Shown: positions 16,263 through 24,884, counted from the stretch's first letter. The stretch: DNA of 51,865 bases from Bacteroidaceae bacterium (GCA_011959205.1 BLLV01000298.1:1-51865); one strand, 5' to 3'. The notes: generated by a model not told the origin, from the sequence alone. Program-made: numbers and translations.

Positions 16263-17037
16263 TACATCATTGAGTTTACAAAGTTCATAATCTGTTCGTT
16301 GTTGTCCTCTGTCAATTTGATTTCCTGCACATCCTGTTTATCCTCAAAATCATAACTTGGTGCATCAATCATCATGCGTTGAACAATTGACCATGCAATG
16401 CCGTGTAACAAGTAGTCATAAGTCCACCCGAAATGTTCGCATATTGCGCCACGCCGCCCATGTGGACTATTTAGACCCCGTTGTTTTCCTCTATCCGATT
16501 CGGCATTGTGGTTCTTTCCGGCAACATCAATCGAATAGAGTTCAAAAAATCCCCAAGGTTACACATCGCATTGACAAGAACACAAAGTTGGTACAACCGG
16601 GATGGCTTGATTTTCCTTGCGAATAAGGCGGTCAAATCCTCAATGGCATTCACATCTTCAACCCAACGTGTTCCGCCTTTGTGCGGGTAAGGAATCAACC
16701 GATTTTCGCCCAATACGGCAATAGCAATGATTCTTGCACAACGCACCGCGTGTTCCTTTGCAAGCCCCCTTGCCCGCTTCATTCCGTCCGCCGACTTCAT
16801 CAAGGTTTCATCAATGGCAAATTCAATCCATTCAGCCGAAAGACGGTCAAGGGTTGAAAGTGTCACTTCCTCGATTTTATATGTTCGTGTCACCTCCTTG
16901 GGAACACGTTTCTTTACAAGCCCAAAGAATCGCTTGTGGGTTTCAAACTCAATGTCCTTGACCTCGAAAGACACACCCTTGTTTATCAAGGTGTTCAATT
17001 CTTTTCGCTCTTGTTCAAGTTTGTTTATATCTTCCAT
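16262..17037 (-). CDS. tail assembly chaperone, with -1 frameshift product
   Basis: The zero-frame gene (16471-17037) gives a 188-aa protein. A second reading frame continues to 16264 without stop and without a good start codon. The -1 frame encodes protein-like sequence (GWTYDYLLHGIAWSIVQRMM). A canonical slippery heptamer T TTT TTG in the correct phase lies at 16549-16543. Slipping there would join residues 1-165 to 93 more, giving about 258 aa. Siphophages place such G/GT-type chaperones exactly between tail tube and tape measure genes; the long form loads the tape measure. The exact slip site is inferred. Confidence 0.8.
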
Positions 17038-17056
17038 ATAATCGCTTATAAAAAGT

Positions 17057-17087
17057 AAAGCCCCGGAACAATGATTTCCGGGGCTTC
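17057..17087 (-). terminator. hairpin terminator after the tail tube gene
   Basis: The stem AAGCCCCGGAA / TTCCGGGGCTT is followed on the minus strand by a T-rich run (TTTACTTTTT). It lies between the tail tube gene and the chaperone gene. It may lower expression of the chaperone and later tail genes relative to the abundant tube protein. Confidence 0.7.
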
Positions 17088-17109
17088 AGGTTTCTGTTTA
17101 TGCCCCGAC

Positions 17110-17631
17110 TCACGCATTCTTCTTGGGAATGCCGCGCAATGCCTTTCCAGCATCTACCGCCATAGGGGTAACGGTGAAATCAACAAGGAAAATTCCCTTT
17201 GCCGACATATCCGCGTTGATAACCGCTTCAATGTCACCGTTTGGAATCTCAAAGTCCAAGCCCTGTTCGGTCTTGACAAAGATTGCCTTGTTTGCAACCA
17301 CTTCGTTGCCATCATATCCCCATTTAGGCTTGGTTTCTGACCCAATGTTTTCGCCACCGACATAATCCACCAAGTCTTGCACATTGGCATCCATGATGGA
17401 GAATGTCAAACGGGGAATCTTACGTGACTTCTTGCGCACTTCCGGGGCTGCCATACCCTCTTCGTAATGCTCGGTCACATCGGCGGAATCTTGGGCAATT
17501 TTACACGTGTCCTTGTAGGTCTTGCCGATTTTGTCTAATGCGGTCGGCATTGTCCCGGCTTTGGACGCTACACCAACTTGGATTTCTGAAAGTCCAAGGG
17601 TGATTAAAGATGTTCTTGTATTCGTTGCCAT
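17110..17631 (-). CDS. major tail tube protein
   Basis: A 173-aa protein, beta-rich (RLTFSIMDANVQDLVDYVGG, GIFLVDFTVTPM), with the length and position of a siphophage tube protein: after connector genes, before the chaperone and tape measure. A strong hairpin follows it, as often seen after highly expressed tube genes. Many copies would polymerise around the tape measure. Identification rests mainly on position and size. Confidence 0.72.
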   Translation of the reverse strand: MATNTRTSLITLGLSEIQVGVASKAGTMPTALDKIGKTYKDTCKIAQDSADVTEHYEEGMAAPEVRKKSRKIPRLTFSIMDANVQDLVDYVGGENIGSETKPKWGYDGNEVVANKAIFVKTEQGLDFEIPNGDIEAVINADMSAKGIFLVDFTVTPMAVDAGKALRGIPKKNA

Positions 17632-17634
17632 AAT

Positions 17635-18039
17635 TTAATCAATTTGAATGTTCCAATCAATGCGAATGTTTGCAAAGTGTTGTTTGGTTGTCGGCTCGTT
17701 CATAATAACCATGTTGCCGACAATGGCTTTCAACCCTGTTATATTCGCGTTTCTCACTATTGCCATGACTTCATTTGCCAAGGCTTTTAATCTCGTGCGG
17801 TTGGCGGAAACTTGCACCTTACCTTTGATTTTCTTGCTTGTATCCTTGACATAGATGTTGATGTTTGAAGTGCCGATTTGCGGCAAACTGTCTTGCGGCA
17901 AATCAATGGTGTTCACAACAATATCTTCATCGGTTGAATCTTCGGGTCTATCATCCCCGACAAAACAACCACCCTTGATTGATGTTTTGCCATCAAGCAA
18001 CGCAAACAAGATTGCATCGGTATCAAATGGTGTTTTCAT
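17635..18039 (-). CDS. tail terminator / completion-like protein
   Basis: The 134-aa product lies between the gp10-like connector and the tube gene, the place of the tail terminator that caps the tube end facing the head. Its pattern (N-terminal helix, LPQIGTSNINIYVKDTS, then a helix RTRLKALANEVMAIVRN) suits the small alpha/beta fold of terminators. Sequence recognition is weak. It overlaps the upstream gene by 4 bp (ATGA type). Confidence 0.55.
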   Translation of the reverse strand: MKTPFDTDAILFALLDGKTSIKGGCFVGDDRPEDSTDEDIVVNTIDLPQDSLPQIGTSNINIYVKDTSKKIKGKVQVSANRTRLKALANEVMAIVRNANITGLKAIVGNMVIMNEPTTKQHFANIRIDWNIQID

Positions 18040-18503
18040 TCTGCTGCACGTTTAATGTTACTTATCAACTTTTCCAACATCCGGGGCAATTCCCGTTCTG
18101 CAAGATGTTCCGCGCTTGTTAGCACGTTTCTTCCCTTTGCTTCAACATAGGCGGCATAATTCATTCCGGCAACCACAACAAGGGCAACACCCTTTGTTTC
18201 CTTGCCGATTTGGTCGGCAAGGGTTTGTCCAGCCTTGACACCTTTTGCGGCGGCATCACTTTGTGCGCCACTCGCGGCATCAAATTGGGTATGCACGGCG
18301 ACACCATCAACAAAGACGGAATAACCCGTTGAAGAAAGCAATGCGCCTGTCTGCATCATGTAACCCTTGTTTGTCCGGGCTTCAATCAAGCACATTTCGC
18401 CAAGTCTTTGCAACCTCGCAATCTGCTTTCTTTGGATTTCATCAAGAAACGCATCAAAACGCGCCTTGACATCATCTTTCGTGAAATTCGCCGTTATACC
18501 CAT
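18036..18503 (-). CDS. HK97 gp10-like head-tail / minor tail protein
   Basis: A 155-aa protein with an N-terminal helix of tandem charged residues, then ARTNKGYMMQTGALLSSTGY and a conserved-looking MNYAAYVEAKG..VL stretch. In gp10-like proteins the pattern TGxL...S and YAxxVExG recurs, so the family is likely. These proteins help join tail to head. It overlaps both neighbours by a few bases. Confidence 0.68.
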   Translation of the reverse strand: MGITANFTKDDVKARFDAFLDEIQRKQIARLQRLGEMCLIEARTNKGYMMQTGALLSSTGYSVFVDGVAVHTQFDAASGAQSDAAAKGVKAGQTLADQIGKETKGVALVVVAGMNYAAYVEAKGRNVLTSAEHLAERELPRMLEKLISNIKRAAE

Positions 18504-18829
18504 AGCCTTGAATGAAGTTGTGCCGGGTCAAAGTTTAGGCATATTCCCTCAATGCGGACATCCGCACATTCGGGGTCGTTTGCAATCAATACCTTTGCGC
18601 CTTTGTTTACCTTGGGGCAATTCTTCGGGCATTGAATAACGGATGTTGCCTTGTGGTATTCGCCCCCGGCAACTTGAAATTCCGTTCCTCTGCCATCCGA
18701 TTCTTCACGGCACATTGATATGAATTTGCGCGACACCGTGCATTCCGTCCAATTGCCATCAGCATCTTGGATGCTTTCGGTTGCTTCCTCAATGAAAAGG
18801 AAATGTGGATATTGCTTCACCATTGCCAT
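18494..18829 (-). CDS. head-tail stopper-like connector protein
   Basis: A small 111-aa protein of beta character (VSRKFISMCREESDGRGTEF, GAKVLIANDPECADVRIEG). It sits in the connector cluster between the gp6-like adaptor and the gp10-like gene, which is where head-closure (stopper) proteins lie. The start at 18829 is the first ATG, overlapping the previous stop by a few bases. Assignment is by position. Confidence 0.58.
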   Translation of the reverse strand: MAMVKQYPHFLFIEEATESIQDADGNWTECTVSRKFISMCREESDGRGTEFQVAGGEYHKATSVIQCPKNCPKVNKGAKVLIANDPECADVRIEGICLNFDPAQLHSRLWV

Positions 18830-18831
18830 AA

Positions 18832-19146
18832 TCACCAAAAATTTGAACGGTCACGGACTTTGGGACGATTGACAAGCACGTTTTCAACTCCCAATTCATT
18901 GCATAATGCCGCATAAAACAATTTGACGGCATCCATATTCCACGAAATAGAATATCCGCCCTCGGACACATTTTGTGTCATGCCCTTAATCACCGCCGAC
19001 ATTCTGTGATAAACTGCCATATCACACGCATTCGCATCGGCGGGCGCGTCTGCATTGACCGAACCTTTCAACATGATAATTTCAATATCATCATCTGAAA
19101 TGTTCAAGCCATTCAATGATTTGGTTATGTACTCTTTGTTTGTCAT
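18832..19146 (-). CDS. head-tail adaptor-like protein
   Basis: A 104-aa, mainly helical protein directly after the capsid gene, in the place of gp6/gp15-type adaptors that bind the portal ring. It begins with TNKEYITKSLNGLNISDDDIE, and its later part has helices resembling the DNA-packaging adaptor fold (MDAVKLFYAALCNELGVENV). Family assignment is by size, helix pattern and position only. Confidence 0.58.
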   Translation of the reverse strand: MTNKEYITKSLNGLNISDDDIEIIMLKGSVNADAPADANACDMAVYHRMSAVIKGMTQNVSEGGYSISWNMDAVKLFYAALCNELGVENVLVNRPKVRDRSNFW

Positions 19147-19202
19147 ATCTCCTTTTCTTGCAAAAGACCGTTGGGGCTATATTTCACGCCCCATTGGTCA
19201 TG

Positions 19203-20309
19203 TTAGTTCTTATTCCAAGATGTTGCGTTGGTCTGCATCAGTACGGAACGACCCGCAAGATTCCAAGCGGGGAAAAGGTTTGCGATTCCCTCGGTGACTT
19301 CCTGAACGGGCGATTCGTTGGAATACTTCTTGACAAGGGTATGTCCGTGCATAACCTTTTCGGCTACGCTGCCGGGCAACTTCTTCGCATCAATCGGTTT
19401 CTTCCAATATGTGTTGCCAAGAACCTTGCTTTCGGAGAAAAGAATTACATCATCCTCAAAGGGGTTTGAGGTGACACGCGAACCATCGGCAAGTTCAATC
19501 GTAATGTCTTGGTCAATTACGATAATCTGCAAACCACGGTACAATTCTTTCTTCTTGGCAAGATATGCGTTCACGGTCGCAAGGTCGGGTGCATCCTGTG
19601 TTCCCGTTGCATTCTGAATGAATGAAGAACACTTCTTCCAAACTTCTTCCTGTGAAGCAAGTTTTTCAAAGGTATCAACATTCATAAATGCGAACTTGTA
19701 CTTTGCACCGAACAACTTTTTGCCCAATTTGAGGGCGGCGGGAATATCCTTGGTTAAAGGCTTTGCCGCCGTGCCGGAATTGTATGCCGTTGCAACACCA
19801 ATTTTCTGTTCTGCCGGAATCAGATAATCAACATCGTATTCGGTTACAACTGCCGCATTGTTGGAATTGGTGAACTTGACCTTTCCAAGCGAAATTTCAC
19901 GCAATGCAATCCATTCGGCACGGGCTGCAACGCCATCCCAACAAAACTTGGTATCTTCCGCCCAAAATTCGACAAGGGCTTTCAAGTCGGGGTTGTTGCT
20001 CGACATGGCAACCATAATGTCGTATTCGGTCAATTCATCTTCGTTCTTTTCTTTTGAAATGGTGATTTTGGGAATATCACCTTGGATTCTTGAAATCGCT
20101 TCACGGGTCTTTCTTGGAATGGTCGCACCCCTTGAAACAAGGTCGGCGGCAATCTTCAAGCCGGATTGCGCTTCAAGCATTTTCCACGTCAAGAAGTTTG
20201 TTTCTTTCAGCGGGAAAAGGGTTGGATAATAGTAATCTTTGAGGTCGTAAGTACGAATTACGGCTTCCATATCCTTTTCATTCAACCCTACCATCAATGA
20301 TTTCTGCAT
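19203..20309 (-). CDS. major capsid protein (HK97 fold, lambda gpE-like)
   Basis: At 368 aa this matches gpE-type capsid proteins in size. The features are an N-terminal arm, a central region with RGATIPRKTREAISRIQGDIPKI-like E-loop character, a long helix around ALVEFWAEDTKFCWDG, and a beta-rich C-terminal half with LQIIVIDQDITIELADG and FSESKVLGNTYWKKP. Strong conservation of the latter pattern is known in gpE-type proteins. It follows scaffold and head-fiber genes, as expected. It would form the shell of the head. Confidence 0.85.
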   Translation of the reverse strand: MQKSLMVGLNEKDMEAVIRTYDLKDYYYPTLFPLKETNFLTWKMLEAQSGLKIAADLVSRGATIPRKTREAISRIQGDIPKITISKEKNEDELTEYDIMVAMSSNNPDLKALVEFWAEDTKFCWDGVAARAEWIALREISLGKVKFTNSNNAAVVTEYDVDYLIPAEQKIGVATAYNSGTAAKPLTKDIPAALKLGKKLFGAKYKFAFMNVDTFEKLASQEEVWKKCSSFIQNATGTQDAPDLATVNAYLAKKKELYRGLQIIVIDQDITIELADGSRVTSNPFEDDVILFSESKVLGNTYWKKPIDAKKLPGSVAEKVMHGHTLVKKYSNESPVQEVTEGIANLFPAWNLAGRSVLMQTNATSWNKN

Positions 20310-20329
20310 ATCTGTTTACATTTTAAGGG

Positions 20330-20896
20330 TTAAACATAAGCGATATTTTTCAATGCCGTAAGAATGGCATCATTGACAATCGGGGCATTGGCTTTGCGCA
20401 CCACACCGATAACCCACGCATCAGTAAACAAGTTTTCGCCACTCTCGACATCATAGTTTGACCCCGCAATGGCAACCGGGGTGTTCTTCAATGTCTTGTC
20501 CGCTCCCTTGGATTCAAATGCGCACGTTCCGGCGGTGATTGCCGCGCCAAGCGTTGTGTCAACGGTGATAACATCTTTTGCCGGGTCGGTCTTGTCAATT
20601 GCCGTGATAAGCTGACCATTGCAAGCATCAGTTGCGAAACGGTCGCCAACTTTGAAATGGTGTCCTTTGGCAACTTCATAGGTTGTCGCGGTTACGGTTG
20701 CAGCCGTTACAATCTGCGCGGTCTTAACAACGACATACAAGCCATTACCGCCAACGGCAAGGGGTGTACCCTCAAACAGAGCCGAACCGCCCAAATTAGC
20801 AACGGAAACCGTCACACCACCGGGAATATCGGCAACGCGGTGAAGAATACACTTCACAACGCGGTTGTCTTTCTTTCGTTTAATCGTTAATGACAT
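20330..20896 (-). CDS. head fiber / decoration protein
   Basis: A 188-aa beta-rich protein. The N-terminal part has repeated short strands (VTVSVANLGGSALFEGTPLA). The C-terminal end (WVIGVVRKANAPIVNDAIL) matches my memory of the Phage_fiber_2 (head fiber, phi29 gp8.5-like) family. It lies between scaffold and capsid genes. It probably decorates the capsid surface. Confidence 0.68.
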   Translation of the reverse strand: MSLTIKRKKDNRVVKCILHRVADIPGGVTVSVANLGGSALFEGTPLAVGGNGLYVVVKTAQIVTAATVTATTYEVAKGHHFKVGDRFATDACNGQLITAIDKTDPAKDVITVDTTLGAAITAGTCAFESKGADKTLKNTPVAIAGSNYDVESGENLFTDAWVIGVVRKANAPIVNDAILTALKNIAYV

Positions 20897-20915
20897 ACGT
20901 TTGAAAAATTAAAAG

Positions 20916-21617
20916 TTAAATTTCCTTGCCCGTGAAATTGTCTTTGCCGGGCTTTTGGCTTTCGACATATTCGGCAACGCCCTTGGAAATACCACTTTCT
21001 TCTTTCTGTGAGAAAAGCGGGCTTCCCCCGGCATTGTTCAACTTGTCGTTTGCCACATTTTGATTTGCGGTTTCAATGTCCGTTGCTTTGACTGTCAAGT
21101 ATTCATTGAAATCTGCATCATCCTTGAAGTTCATTCGGGCAAAGTCTTTCAGGGTTTGCGACTTGAAATTCTCATCCTTGCATCCGTTCAACTTCTCGTT
21201 TAATGCCTGAAGCCTTGCTTTTGCGATGTTGTCGGCTTTGTAGCCGGACAATTCTTCTTGAAATGGCTTGACCGCTTCGGCAACCGCTGCTTTAATCACG
21301 GCGGAAATGTCGTTGGGGTCGGGTTCATCATCCTTGCCGCCCTTGCCGCCGGGTTCGGTTTGTTTGGCAACGAAATTGAACTTCTTTTTCAAGTTCGCTT
21401 CAAAGGTCTTGTTGCTTTCGGACACCTCTTTGTCCACATCTGCACGAACTTCCTTGACAAATTCGTTCACCTGCGCATCAGTGATTTTTTCGACAAGGGC
21501 TTTCGCTTCATCTTCCGTTGCCACCTGTAACGCAAAAGCACGTGCCATGTGGGTAAGGACATCTTTTCGCACGCCTGAAAACTTTGCAATCAGTAATGCC
21601 AAAATTTTTTCTTTCAT
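20916..21617 (-). CDS. capsid scaffolding protein
   Basis: The 233-aa acidic, helical protein precedes the capsid gene. It has coiled-coil stretches (residues 30-85), a Gly/Pro/Asp-rich hinge (EPGGKGGKDDEPDPND), another helix (AAVAEAVKPFQEELSGYKAD) and a Lys-containing C-terminal tail. This is the usual form of a scaffold that guides head assembly and is then removed. No protease motif is seen. It is the first gene of the capsid transcript, with a 17-bp dyad 50 bp upstream. Confidence 0.7.
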   Translation of the reverse strand: MKEKILALLIAKFSGVRKDVLTHMARAFALQVATEDEAKALVEKITDAQVNEFVKEVRADVDKEVSESNKTFEANLKKKFNFVAKQTEPGGKGGKDDEPDPNDISAVIKAAVAEAVKPFQEELSGYKADNIAKARLQALNEKLNGCKDENFKSQTLKDFARMNFKDDADFNEYLTVKATDIETANQNVANDKLNNAGGSPLFSQKEESGISKGVAEYVESQKPGKDNFTGKEI

Positions 21618-21666
21618 TTTCTAAATGGTTTATGTATTACAAATCAAATCATGCCCAAAATTACTA

Positions 21667-21683
21667 TGTTTTATAGTGATACA
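21667..21683. promoter_or_regulatory. 17-bp dispersed dyad, copy 3
   Basis: The gene strand (minus) reads TGTATCACTATAAAACA, identical to the consensus. It lies 50 bp before the scaffold start codon, in the divergent gap between head genes and the plus-strand cassette. Confidence 0.7.
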
Positions 21684-21758
21684 CTTATTATTTCACCCGG
21701 ACTTATGCTTTACTTATCCACATTTTTGCAATGCAAGTGCAAATTTTCTCCCAAAATG

Positions 21759-21789
21759 TTTGTTGTATTAAATAAAACTATTATCTTTG
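21759..21789 (+). promoter_or_regulatory. Bacteroides-type promoter of the plus-strand cassette
   Basis: TTTG (21759-21762), a 19-bp spacer and TATCTTTG (21782-21789) match the Bacteroides sigma-ABfr consensus in sequence and spacing. The start would fall near 21796, within the 17-bp dyad at 21793-21809. The first gene starts at 21842. Confidence 0.8.
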
Positions 21790-21792
21790 CAG

Positions 21793-21809
21793 TGTGTTAC
21801 TATAAAACA
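21793..21809. promoter_or_regulatory. 17-bp dispersed dyad, copy 4, at a transcription start
   Basis: The plus strand reads TGTGTTACTATAAAACA. It begins 3 bp after the -7 element of a canonical promoter, so it overlies the predicted transcription start. This is a good operator position. Confidence 0.7.
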
Positions 21810-21841
21810 CAAGAGTAATAATAAATAAAACTTTCGCAACA

Positions 21842-22099
21842 ATGAAAAAAGAAACTTTCCGTCTTTTAGACGCAATCAATCGTGAGGGAATCGACAATGG
21901 AATGTGGGGTTTTTGCCAAGACATCAAAGACACCACCGATTATTTCGGGACTGCCGAAAAAATCGAATTGAAAGGTCAATTCGTTTATGTGTATCGCGAA
22001 CCTGACACCTTGTTTTTCAGGTTCATCAAAGAAGCGGGTGTTAAGCCGACACACACATTGACGGTTGAGGATGCAACTATTGATTTCTACAAACTTTAA
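21842..22099 (+). CDS. hypothetical protein, first gene of the plus-strand cassette
   Basis: The 85-aa protein has no recognised domain; it is mixed alpha/beta with an aromatic-rich core (GMWGFCQDI, GQFVYVYREPDTLFFRF). Its start codon follows the leader CTTTCGCAACA directly, a sequence found before several other starts of this phage. A clear promoter and a dyad precede it, so it may be expressed independently of the surrounding minus-strand genes. Confidence 0.65.
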   Translation: MKKETFRLLDAINREGIDNGMWGFCQDIKDTTDYFGTAEKIELKGQFVYVYREPDTLFFRFIKEAGVKPTHTLTVEDATIDFYKL

Positions 22100-22142
22100 T
22101 ATCAACCGGGGCGGGCAACCGCCCCACAAATACTTTCGCACA

Positions 22143-22409
22143 ATGAAACAGAATATCAAAGAAGCAATTGGAAAGTTGGATTATGAAGCCCAACTTCGTA
22201 TAATGGACACTATCAAAGCCCTTGACAATGGCAAGGCGCATTCAGTTGAATTTTATTCGGATGGTTCGGGTGTCTGCATCACATATTGGTCGCCGACAAT
22301 CAACCACGGCACACCGGGAACAATCGCACGTTCTTTTCCTATGAATGAAGCCTTATTGGTTCTTGCCGGGCATCGGCTGCAATCACATGAACTTCCTACT
22401 TGTATGTAG
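22143..22409 (+). CDS. hypothetical protein
   Basis: An 88-aa protein with an N-terminal helix (KQNIKEAIGKLDYEAQLRIM) and a beta-like centre (HSVEFYSDGSGVCITYWSP). The start at 22143 follows TACTTTCGCACA, close to the leader of the gene before it. No family is recognised. It is the second gene of the cassette. Confidence 0.6.
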   Translation: MKQNIKEAIGKLDYEAQLRIMDTIKALDNGKAHSVEFYSDGSGVCITYWSPTINHGTPGTIARSFPMNEALLVLAGHRLQSHELPTCM

Positions 22410-22412
22410 TAT

Positions 22413-22429
22413 TGTATCACTATGAAACA
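22413..22429. promoter_or_regulatory. 17-bp dispersed dyad, copy 5, covering a start codon
   Basis: The plus strand reads TGTATCACTATGAAACA. The ATG within it (22422-22424) is the start codon of the PAPS-reductase-like gene, so a protein bound here, or an RNA fold, would affect initiation directly. Confidence 0.65.
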
Positions 22430-23300
22430 AAACCTATTCAACAAGGAAAAAGAAGCCATCAAATTCATCAAAAAGGCTGAATCATTGGCAATGCGAATGT
22501 CCGACAAGGGCTTTCACGTTGCCTTTTCAGGTGGCAAGGATTCCCAAGTGTTACTTGCTTTAATGGAATTGTCCGGGTGCAAGTATCATGCGGAAATGCA
22601 AGTTACATCCGTTGATTCTCCCAATCTTATGCGGTTTGTTCGTGCTAACTATCCACAAGTAAAGTTGAATTTGCCAAAGAAAAATATGCGGCAACTCATT
22701 ATCCAAAAAAAGTTATTACCTACCCGCCAAGCACGTTATTGTTGCGCAACACTCAAAGAACAAGCCGGGGCGGGGTCTTGTACCTGTGTCGGTGTTCGTG
22801 CTGCTGAAAGTTCCAAAAGGGCAAATCGTAAGACAATAGAAGTAATTGGGCAAAAGGGTGTCGGCTTTGACATAATCGGGAATGAATTGGTGTATGAAAA
22901 TGGTGGTGGAATGTTGTTTGACCTTGATTCGGACACAAAAGTTTATTGCATCAAGGGCAAAGATAAGGTTGTTATTTCCCCGATATTTCATTGGTCGGAC
23001 ACGGATGTTTGGGATTTCATCAAAGGAAACAATATGCCTTATTGCGACTTATACGACATGGGATTTCATCGCATTGGATGTTTGTTTTGCCCCCTTGCAT
23101 CAGTCAAGGAGAAAAGGCGCGAACTTGAAATGTTCCCTCTTGTTGCGGAAAGGGTTTATATTCGTGCTATCCGCGAACTTATGGAAAAAGGGCATTATGA
23201 CAATTTCAAATCCCCGGAACAATGCTTTGAATGGTGGATAAGCAACGAAAGTGCATCTTTATGGTTAAGTAAGCAATGCACGAAAAGTTTATTTGATTGA
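22422..23300 (+). CDS. PAPS reductase / DndC-like ATP pyrophosphatase family protein
   Basis: The 292-aa protein has the PP-loop FSGGKDSQVLLAL (about residues 32-44) of N-type ATP pyrophosphatases. It continues with RYCCATLKEQ, a G-VRAAES-R block and two later cysteines (IGCLFCPL), as in the phosphoadenosine phosphosulfate reductase superfamily. Members activate substrates by adenylation for sulfur transfer or reduction. Phage members are common and of unsettled role (sulfur assimilation, DNA or tRNA modification). No other sulfur-modification genes lie near. It is part of a plus-strand accessory cassette. Confidence 0.85.
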   Translation: MKQNLFNKEKEAIKFIKKAESLAMRMSDKGFHVAFSGGKDSQVLLALMELSGCKYHAEMQVTSVDSPNLMRFVRANYPQVKLNLPKKNMRQLIIQKKLLPTRQARYCCATLKEQAGAGSCTCVGVRAAESSKRANRKTIEVIGQKGVGFDIIGNELVYENGGGMLFDLDSDTKVYCIKGKDKVVISPIFHWSDTDVWDFIKGNNMPYCDLYDMGFHRIGCLFCPLASVKEKRRELEMFPLVAERVYIRAIRELMEKGHYDNFKSPEQCFEWWISNESASLWLSKQCTKSLFD

Positions 23301-23330
23301 TGTTATATTAAATAAAATAATTACTTTTGT

Positions 23331-23891
23331 ATGAAAAAAGCAAGTATTGAAGAACTTTCAACCCAACATGGGTTGTCGGTTGAGTTCCTGAACGAACTTG
23401 AAGCAAAGATTGTGGACAAAGAAAACTTTACCCGCGCCGTCAAGATGTTTGCGGATGGGTTGTTGCCTTATGATATGGCAACCGGGAAAGACCCTATCAA
23501 TGTTGCCGAATATCGCAAAACCGTTGCCCGGAACTTGCGGGACTTCCGGCACAATCAACAAGAAAAGGTCAAAGCGGCAATGGAACAACAACGCAAGATT
23601 GTGGAGTATTACACGGGCTGCAAGCGTTTGGCATCACACGGCAAGGCAAATAAAGCCGTTTCAGAGGTTGTTTTTGTCAAGGATGGACACTTGGTTGCCT
23701 TTGCACACTTTGAGCCAAAACAAGGCGGTATCTACATGGCAAACAATGAAGTCATGCCCAACTTCCGTTGGCAACCGCATGAAGCATTGGCAAGGCTGCG
23801 CAAGCTGAACAAAGCCTTTTATCGGAAAGTGAAGAAAGCGGCGGTCAATTCGCCCCGTGAATGGTTTAACTTTAACAATATGACCAAATGA
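23331..23891 (+). CDS. hypothetical protein
   Basis: A 186-aa basic, mostly helical protein with Lys- and Arg-rich segments and a long central helix (DFRHNQQEKVKAAMEQQRKI), followed by beta-like HLVAFAHFEP. DNA or RNA binding is possible but no family is recognised. It starts 30 bp after the PAPS-like gene and overlaps the next gene by 4 bp. Confidence 0.6.
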   Translation: MKKASIEELSTQHGLSVEFLNELEAKIVDKENFTRAVKMFADGLLPYDMATGKDPINVAEYRKTVARNLRDFRHNQQEKVKAAMEQQRKIVEYYTGCKRLASHGKANKAVSEVVFVKDGHLVAFAHFEPKQGGIYMANNEVMPNFRWQPHEALARLRKLNKAFYRKVKKAAVNSPREWFNFNNMTK

Positions 23892-24139
23892 CAAAAGAAG
23901 AATACATTGAAAGGGTGAACGAAATTCGTTTGCGAATGTGCAAAGAAGTTGCCATTCTTACAATTGAATATATCAAGCAAAACCAAAATGTGGATTTCAA
24001 TGTAAGAAGTGACGGTTTATGTGTTAAACAATTACCAAGCAAAGATATTGCCCAGCTTTCTTTCCACGGAATGATTCAAAGGGATTTTTCGTTGTGTGAA
24101 ATTGCCCTGTTGCGTGACAATATATTTCCTTGCAAATAA
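23888..24139 (+). CDS. hypothetical small protein
   Basis: The 83-aa product has an N-terminal helix (KEEYIERVNEIRLRMCKEV). Its start codon overlaps the stop of the previous gene (ATGA type), so the two are coupled. No domain is recognised. Confidence 0.55.
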   Translation: MTKEEYIERVNEIRLRMCKEVAILTIEYIKQNQNVDFNVRSDGLCVKQLPSKDIAQLSFHGMIQRDFSLCEIALLRDNIFPCK

Positions 24140-24201
24140 GAATAGATTGTATCACAACGAATTACATAAATAATGGATTTTCTTTGCAAATAAAAAATAG
24201 T

Positions 24202-24542
24202 ATGGAACAATGTTTTGAAAATATCAAGGTGGGTGATTCCGTTGTTTTTTGTGCAAGTAGTTGGTATAATATACCACCATTGCCCAAGTCACAAGGGTAA
24301 CACCGAAACAATTTGAAGCCGGGGCATATAGATTCCGCAAGAAAGATGGTTCAATGGTTGGTGACGCTTATAGAAGTTGCCGACTTGCCACGGAAGAAGA
24401 TGTTATAAATTACAAAAAGGAACAACGCCGTATTTCTTTGCGTAACAAAATCACCCAATTCTTTAAGTCGTATGACAAAACCAAATCTTTGACCATTGAA
24501 GAATTAGAAAAGATAGAAAGTGTAATCAAAAATAAATTATAA
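24202..24542 (+). pseudogene. frameshifted small gene
   Basis: The reading from ATG 24202 runs VGDSVVFCASSWYN and then stops at 24300. The frame that ends at 24542 picks up as TIAQVTRVTPKQF and continues to KIESVIKNKL. Joined, they give one protein of about 113 residues. The break is at TATAATATACC (24265-24275), where two extra bases (AT) in an alternating AT run explain the shift. It may be a true disruption, a replication slip or a sequencing error. The function is unknown; the N-terminal part resembles a small RNA- or nucleotide-binding beta barrel only loosely. Confidence 0.65.
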
Positions 24543-24545
24543 GGT

Positions 24546-24884
24546 ATGATATACCAAAGTTGTAATAATTGCAATCATGCTTGCCACATCTGCTCGCATT
24601 ATTGTTGTCCTTTAAGACGGGACGCGGACAAAATAATTATTGATAATGTCAAAGAAAGGTTTGATTATCATTTTGCACTTGCATTGAAAAGAATACGAAA
24701 TGATTGCGCGTATTGCATGAAACGTGCAATGACAAATACACCAAGCATAACATTGGTGGTTACTCACGGATTGCGGTATTGGATAAAATCATGGGGCTAT
24801 TTCATAAAGAAAAGGCGCATGATAAAAAAGCGATGCCACAAATGCACTGAATTTCAAAAATGTAATATAAAGTATGATATATGA
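24546..24884 (+). CDS. cysteine-rich hypothetical protein
   Basis: The 112-aa basic protein begins with a dense Cys/His cluster (CNNCNHACHICSHYCC) and has further CxxC-type pairs (CAYC, CHKC, C) toward the C terminus. This suggests bound zinc or an iron-sulfur cluster. A hydrophobic stretch is absent. It follows the frameshifted gene by 3 bp and overlaps the next by 4 bp. No family is recognised. Confidence 0.55.
   Translation: MIYQSCNNCNHACHICSHYCCPLRRDADKIIIDNVKERFDYHFALALKRIRNDCAYCMKRAMTNTPSITLVVTHGLRYWIKSWGYFIKKRRMIKKRCHKCTEFQKCNIKYDI

Noticed and set aside
16480..16490. GGAAAAC as the frameshift site
   Set aside because: It does not allow good re-pairing in the P site; TTTTTTG upstream is canonical and in phase.
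23322..23329. TACTTTTG as a promoter -7 box before 23331
   Set aside because: No TTTG at the right distance, and the RNA would start inside the coding region.
24149..24167. TGTATCAC followed by TTACA as a tenth dyad copy
   Set aside because: Only one half matches and the spacing is wrong by two bases.
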